NCBI GenBank assembly: GCA_037013685.1
Contig: CM072904.1
Location: forward strand, 1,922,001 to 1,986,000
DNA length: 64,000 bases
Source of the DNA: Acridotheres tristis
Lineage: Eukaryota > Chordata > Aves > Passeriformes > Sturnidae
Direction: 5' to 3'
A program made the translations under genes and the position numbers. Under the pieces are notes generated by a model that worked only from the letters and a program-made list of their open reading frames with translations, did no database searches and was not told where the DNA came from. Shown here piece by piece: positions 59,927 to 64,000 of this stretch. How positions within the stretch are numbered: position 1 is the first letter of the stretch; every line of letters starts with the position of its first letter.

Positions 59927-61860
59927 GTAAGCTGGGCTGCTAAATGTGTTTTTCAGCCCGTGGCCTGTTGACAATAATTTTTCCCCTTTGCACTGCTGCC
60001 AGAAAGAGAGAGAGAGAGAGCAAAGCCAAAGTGGTGCAGTTTCAAGTCTCCTTGACAAAACTCATTCTCTGAAACCACCCACACACGAGTATTGTTTTCC
60101 ACAAGGTGCTTAACCCTGATCCGTGGCACAATTAATTGCTTTCTGATGTTAACTAATGGGCTTTTGTTGTTTTCAACAAGGTGCTGACTGCTTTTGATCA
60201 TTCGAAGGTTAGCAGAGGTGTTTAAGGGTGCTTGAGTTCCTCAGATGCACGGTTGGCACAGTGGTAGGAGCCAGCAAAGCTTTCTCACCAGCCTGAACTT
60301 CTGCTGGGGTGGGGTTGTTCCCAGATCCATTGGCCCAGCCCACAGCCTAAATTCACTGTTCCTGATAAGCAGCTCTTACCAGGGAGACAAACAGCACTCA
60401 GACACACAGACAGACGCTCTCCCTGGGACCTTGGTCGAACAGCACCAGGTCAAGACTTTCAGCAGCTGCTGGGGATTTCTACTTTTTATTTTTAGACAGT
60501 TGGTGAAGAGAACCTGATGATTTTTAAATTTGAATTGTTCGTTAATTATCTCTGTGCACCTCCCTCCCCTTTCCTTAAAAACTATCTTTCCACAGCCTCT
60601 CAAGTTGAGGATCCAGCATTTAAGGCACCCTAACTCTTCAGTGATCTTGAGAAAATTCTTGTGTTTTGAGCTGAAGGTAGAATCATGCACACAAAACACA
60701 TCAAGTGAATCACTGAAGCTCTTTAGGGTCTTGTTCCCCGTGCTCTGACCCTCCAGGAGCCCGGGAGGAGCAGGGGCTGTGCAGCCTGTCCCTGTCTGGG
60801 TAACTGAGCCCACACCAAGGGTTGGGCTGGGACTTGCATCCAAACTCCCAGGTGGGATTTCCACATCCTGGACAGAGGTTTGAGCTCTGCTGAGTCACTC
60901 AGCTCCCAGCCAGCACTGGCTCACACACAAATCTCTCTCTCCCACGAGCAGAGTGATGCAGTTGGGGTAAAGCCACGTGCTGAGCCCACACTCAGGGATT
61001 TTGGGGCAGCACAGATACCCTGGAGAGCCAGGGCTCAGCTCCACGTGTTCCCTCACTGGGAGAGCAGGGCCTGGCACAGCTGCTGGTGGTGCTACCAGGA
61101 GGTTTTTCCAAGGCTTTGCTGGCAGCTGGATAGGAATCAGGAGCTGACAGTTTCAGTCTGAACATGAATTTTATGATTGATGCATTAAACCCTGGCAGGG
61201 TTGGGGTGCCTGATTCCTGTTCTGATGTTGACTTTGAAGCCCCACCCCAGACAAGTGAATTTTTTTAAACCAAACCCGAGTCTGGTGAGATTGATACATG
61301 TGGCTGAGTATTTGCTGCATGGTTGGTCTGTGCAGTTCAGTTCCCCTGGGTCCACTCCAGCCCTGCCAGGTGGCTCTTCAAGTGCAAGATGGTTTGTTTT
61401 TTTTTTTTGTGGAGAAATATGAATATTTTCGTTTGAAAACCCAACTGCCAGAGTTCAAGAAGCATTGGGACAACCCTCTGAGGCACAGGGTGGGATGTTT
61501 GTGCACGACCAGGAGCTGGACTTGCTGATCTTTGTGGGAGCTCAGGAGATTGTGTGATTCTACAGTAATTTCTGGGAGAAGCTGGAAGTGTGCATGTGCC
61601 TGCCCACTTGCAGTGCTGCTGGTGAGCGTGGTGTGAGGGCCTCCATGCAAGAGAAAGTGCAGCCTGCCCTGCTGAACTGACAGGAAATCCACCCACACGT
61701 GTGCCTGAGTTTCCTTTTCAGTGCTATAAAGGCATCTTAGCACCCCTTGGTTTCAAACCCCTGGTTCTTCTCACACAACTCGAGCTGGGTGAGGGCTGTT
61801 GCACAAAGGGACCCTGGTGCCACCATGCCTGACATGCACGTGGCCTCTCTGGTTCCTCAG
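59927..61860 (+). other. EHMT1 intron 7 (1.9 kb)
   Basis: GT at 59927, AG at 61859-61860. Holds a short (GA)n at about 60004-60020, a T run near 61390-61400 and the CR1 tail at 61440-61563. Nothing else recognised. Confidence 0.88.
61440..61563 (+). mobile_element. Short CR1 tail
   Basis: 'caagaagcattgggacaacc', 'ctctgaggcacagggtggg', 'ccaggagctggacttgctg' and 'ctcaggagattgtgtgattc' follow the CR1 3' order, but the copy is diverged. Confidence 0.7.
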
Positions 61861-61981
61861 AGCTCCGAGTCCAGCGTCAAGAAGAAGCTGCTGAAGAGGA
61901 AAGGGAAGACAGACAGTCCATGGCTGAAACCCACCCGCAAGAGGAGGCGGAGGAATAAAAAGAAACAAGGCGGTGTGCTAG
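61861..61981 (+). CDS. EHMT1: EHMT1 (GLP) exon 8, second basic segment
   Basis: Acceptor GTTCCTCAG, donor CTAG/GTAATT; enters in phase 0, leaves in phase 1, 40 codons plus one base. It encodes [35 protein letters not shown] and QGGVL. The blocks [19 protein letters not shown] and RKRRRR match human EHMT1 with only conservative changes. The two Lys/Arg clusters could act as a further nuclear localisation or nucleic-acid-contacting segment; this is inferred from charge. Confidence 0.96.
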
Positions 61982-63768
61982 GTAATTCATGGGGCTTTGT
62001 TCCTTCATTCCACCCCAGTGAGCCTTCCAGGTGCAGGCCTCCAAGTGTGCAGGGCTCACTCTTCCTTCCTGAGGTTGGGCTGTGTGATAAGCCAGGCTGT
62101 GAACTTGTCCCTCGCTGGCAGGAGCTGCTGGGGTCACTGCAACAGCAGAACACGTGGCTTTGGCCTTGGAATGCTGGAGGAATTTTATTTTGTTCACTAA
62201 TCCCTTTATTTTAGAGTATCCAAAAAAGGCGTCGTGGGCCTTACAAAAAGGAGGAAGAGGAATTTTGTATGGGGAGATAGTGACAGGACAAGGGGGAATG
62301 GCTTCAGACTGAAAGATGGGAAGTTGATGTTACCTGTACAGGGGAAATTGTTCCCTGGGAAGGAGGAGAGGCCCTGGCACAGGGTGCCCAGAGTAGCTGT
62401 GGCTGCCCCTGGATCCCTGGCAGTGCCCAAGGCCAAGTTGGACATTGGGGCTTGGAGCAGTCTGGGACAGTGGGAGGTGTCCCTGCCATGGCAGGGCTGG
62501 AGTGGGGTGGGATTTAAGGCCCCTTCCAACCCAAACCAGGGATTCTGTGATGTGTCCCTGGGGACTCCATGAGCCTATGAGCCCATGATCCCAAGGGAGA
62601 GGTTTAGATGCAGAAGGAAGAGACAGAAGCACCCTGGATTGGTGCTCCATGGCTTTTGTGTGGATGCTTGTGCAGCTGAATGGAGTGTGTGGGTTTGTTT
62701 GCTCCTTGTGGAAGAACCACGAGGTTTGGAAGGAGCTCAGTCCCATCTCAAGTGTGGGTGTTGTTCAGGGGGTCCCTCCTGTTTGTCCTGAGTCACTGAG
62801 CACCAGAGAAGGTTTCAGTGAGCTGTGCTGGGAGGTGAGGAGAGGCAGGAGTGCAGGCTGGATGTGATGGTTCTTCTTTGGGAAAGGTACCAACATGGGA
62901 GAGATAAAGTGGATAGTGCAGCTGTGCCTTCAGCCTCATTGCTATGGTTTCATACATCCACTGCCACCAAAGGGTTTATTTTTATTCTCCTGGGTTTGCT
63001 CATTCAATGCAAAAAGGTCATTTTTGTATCAGCAGCTTTTGGTACTTCTGAGTGAATTGAGCATTTTTCAGCCCCTGCTCTGTGCCTGGGCTCTGTCACT
63101 CACCTGGCTCCCTCCTCTTCCTCCCAGGTTGCCATAGGGACCCTTGATCCCTGTCACAGCAAATACCTAATCCTACATTTCAGATGCAGACTGGTTTTTT
63201 GCCCCTTTGGTAAAGGTGGGAGCTGCTCTTAAAGCACAACCAAACTGTCTTGGCCAAGCTGGAGTGGCAGAAGCAAACCAGGAGAGAAAGTGAAGCCAGG
63301 GGAGTGTGAAGACACTGTCAGTTCCCTCTCAGGCTCTGAGCATTCCCCACCATCTCTTCCCAGCAGCAGCTCTGTTCACTTAGAGGCACAACTTGGCATT
63401 TTTGTGTTTCCCCTCCCACTAAGCTGGATGTCACCTGTCCCATCCTCCTCCTGAGGTGCAGCTGGCTCTGCTGGCCATCCTGTACCTGAGCCCTGTGCAG
63501 CAGGATGGGGGCAGGAGGATGCTCAAGCCCTTCCTTGTGCCCTTGCAGAGGCAGAACTCGTCTCGTTTATTCCCTGTTCTTGTTCCCTGGCTGGAGGTGG
63601 GAGCTCAGTGTGAGCAGAGCAGTGCCCAGATGTGCTGTTGGCACATTCTGTGAGCTCTGCACTCATGGTTCCCACAGGGAGCCTGCCCAGCCCGGCCTTG
63701 GGCACGGCCTCCCAGCCTCGGGGTGCCTCTGCCTGTGGGGTCTGGGTAAATCCCCTGTTCCCATGCAG
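61982..63768 (+). other. EHMT1 intron 8 (1.8 kb)
   Basis: GT at 61982, AG at 63767-63768. Contains the CR1 at 62270-62555; the remaining 1.2 kb to the next exon shows no repeat or exon that I recognise. Confidence 0.88.
62270..62555 (+). mobile_element. CR1 LINE 3' fragment
   Basis: From 'gatagtgacaggacaagggg' through 'ggagaggccctggcacagg' and 'ccaagttggacattggggc' to 'cccaaaccagggattctg'. This is the same subfamily as the reverse copies at 7412, 54919 and 57740, here in sense orientation. Confidence 0.92.
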
Positions 63769-63900
63769 GTGCTGAAGCCTACAAAGCATCCCTGGGCAGC
63801 AGGGAGGTGCCTGGCCAGGAGAACAGCATGGAGTACATGGAGGTGTCCCTGGATTCCCTGGATCTCCGGGTGAAGGGAATCCTGTCCTCGCCAGCAGGAG
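63769..63900 (+). CDS. EHMT1: EHMT1 (GLP) exon 9, conserved segment before the Cys-rich region
   Basis: Acceptor CCATGCAG, donor GGAG/GTGAGG; enters and leaves in phase 1. After the split Gly it encodes [19 protein letters not shown] and then [20 protein letters not shown] before SPAG. The block [19 protein letters not shown] is identical to human EHMT1 as I recall it, which anchors the identification. The first part is variable. In full-length EHMT1 this precedes the Cys-rich, ankyrin-repeat (H3K9me1/2 reader) and SET (methyltransferase) domains, all outside the window, so the gene is cut at the right edge. Confidence 0.96.
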
Positions 63901-64000
63901 GTGAGGGCTGGGGCTGGGGTGGAGGGGGGGATTGGGTTGGGGTCGAGGTTAGGTTTGGGTCTGGGTTTGGGGTTGGGTTTGGGTCAGGCCTGGGTTTGGG
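63901..64000 (+). repeat. G-run-rich degenerate (TTTGGG)-like tract after the exon 9 donor
   Basis: The first 100 bases of intron 9 contain about fourteen runs of three or more G on the transcribed sense strand, in variants of ggtttgggt and gggttgggg. It has G-quadruplex potential and is cut by the window edge. Confidence 0.85.

Noticed and set aside
63901..64000. TTTGGG/TTAGGT-like tract considered as a telomere or interstitial telomeric repeat
   Set aside because: Units are irregular and not TTAGGG, and it lies directly after a coding exon donor; better described as a G-rich minisatellite.

Overview
The window is nuclear DNA from a bird, probably a songbird. The evidence is a set of vertebrate-style split exons with GT-AG introns, together with many truncated CR1 LINE copies of the kind that dominates bird genomes (3' ends of the form 'gattctgtgatt', no poly(A) tail). 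I see no bacterial, phage or plasmid features. The species call is inference from repeat style; no alignment was run.

The only protein-coding gene I can support is the 5' half of EHMT1 (also called GLP or KMT1D), the histone H3 lysine-9 mono/dimethyltransferase that works as a heterodimer with G9a/EHMT2. It runs on the + strand. Eight coding exons (35415-35502, 46945-47498, 56648-56825, 58112-58248, 59026-59214, 59846-59926, 61861-61981, 63769-63900) join in one open frame of about 493 codons with compatible phases at every junction. They encode the N-terminal regulatory half: a short N-terminal leader, a Ser/Thr/Gln/Asn-rich tail with the ARKT histone-H3-mimic self-methylation site, a Lys/Arg-rich nuclear-localisation-type segment, two acidic Glu/Asp blocks, a second very basic block, and the start of the conserved segment before the Cys-rich region. 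The Cys-rich, ankyrin and SET catalytic parts lie beyond the right edge. The true first exon is not securely in the window; a weak candidate is described at 29941-29988.

Layout: 1-35.4 kb is non-coding, most simply EHMT1 intron 1, with CR1 copies only in its first 15.3 kb, a 14-bp minisatellite at 13.5-13.8 kb, and then about 22 kb with no recognisable CR1. That CR1-poor stretch holds most of the CpG-rich patches and palindromic motifs and is the likeliest regulatory region. 35.5-56.6 kb holds two long introns (11.4 and 9.1 kb) filled with CR1 fragments, microsatellites, a 33-bp minisatellite and a duplicated 72-bp sequence. 56.6-64 kb is the exon-dense part, with introns of 0.6-1.9 kb, some holding CR1 copies close to splice sites. 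The window stops 100 bases into the intron after the last exon, in a strongly G-rich tract.

I did not find an unknown multi-gene system. The points most worth checking are the possible alternative first exon and promoter at 29.4-30.0 kb, a tandem array of strong 5'-splice-site-like sequences in intron 1, a 33-bp repeat joined to a CR1 copy, a 72-bp repeat pair 10 kb apart, the CR1-free zone, and the G-run tract at the last donor.
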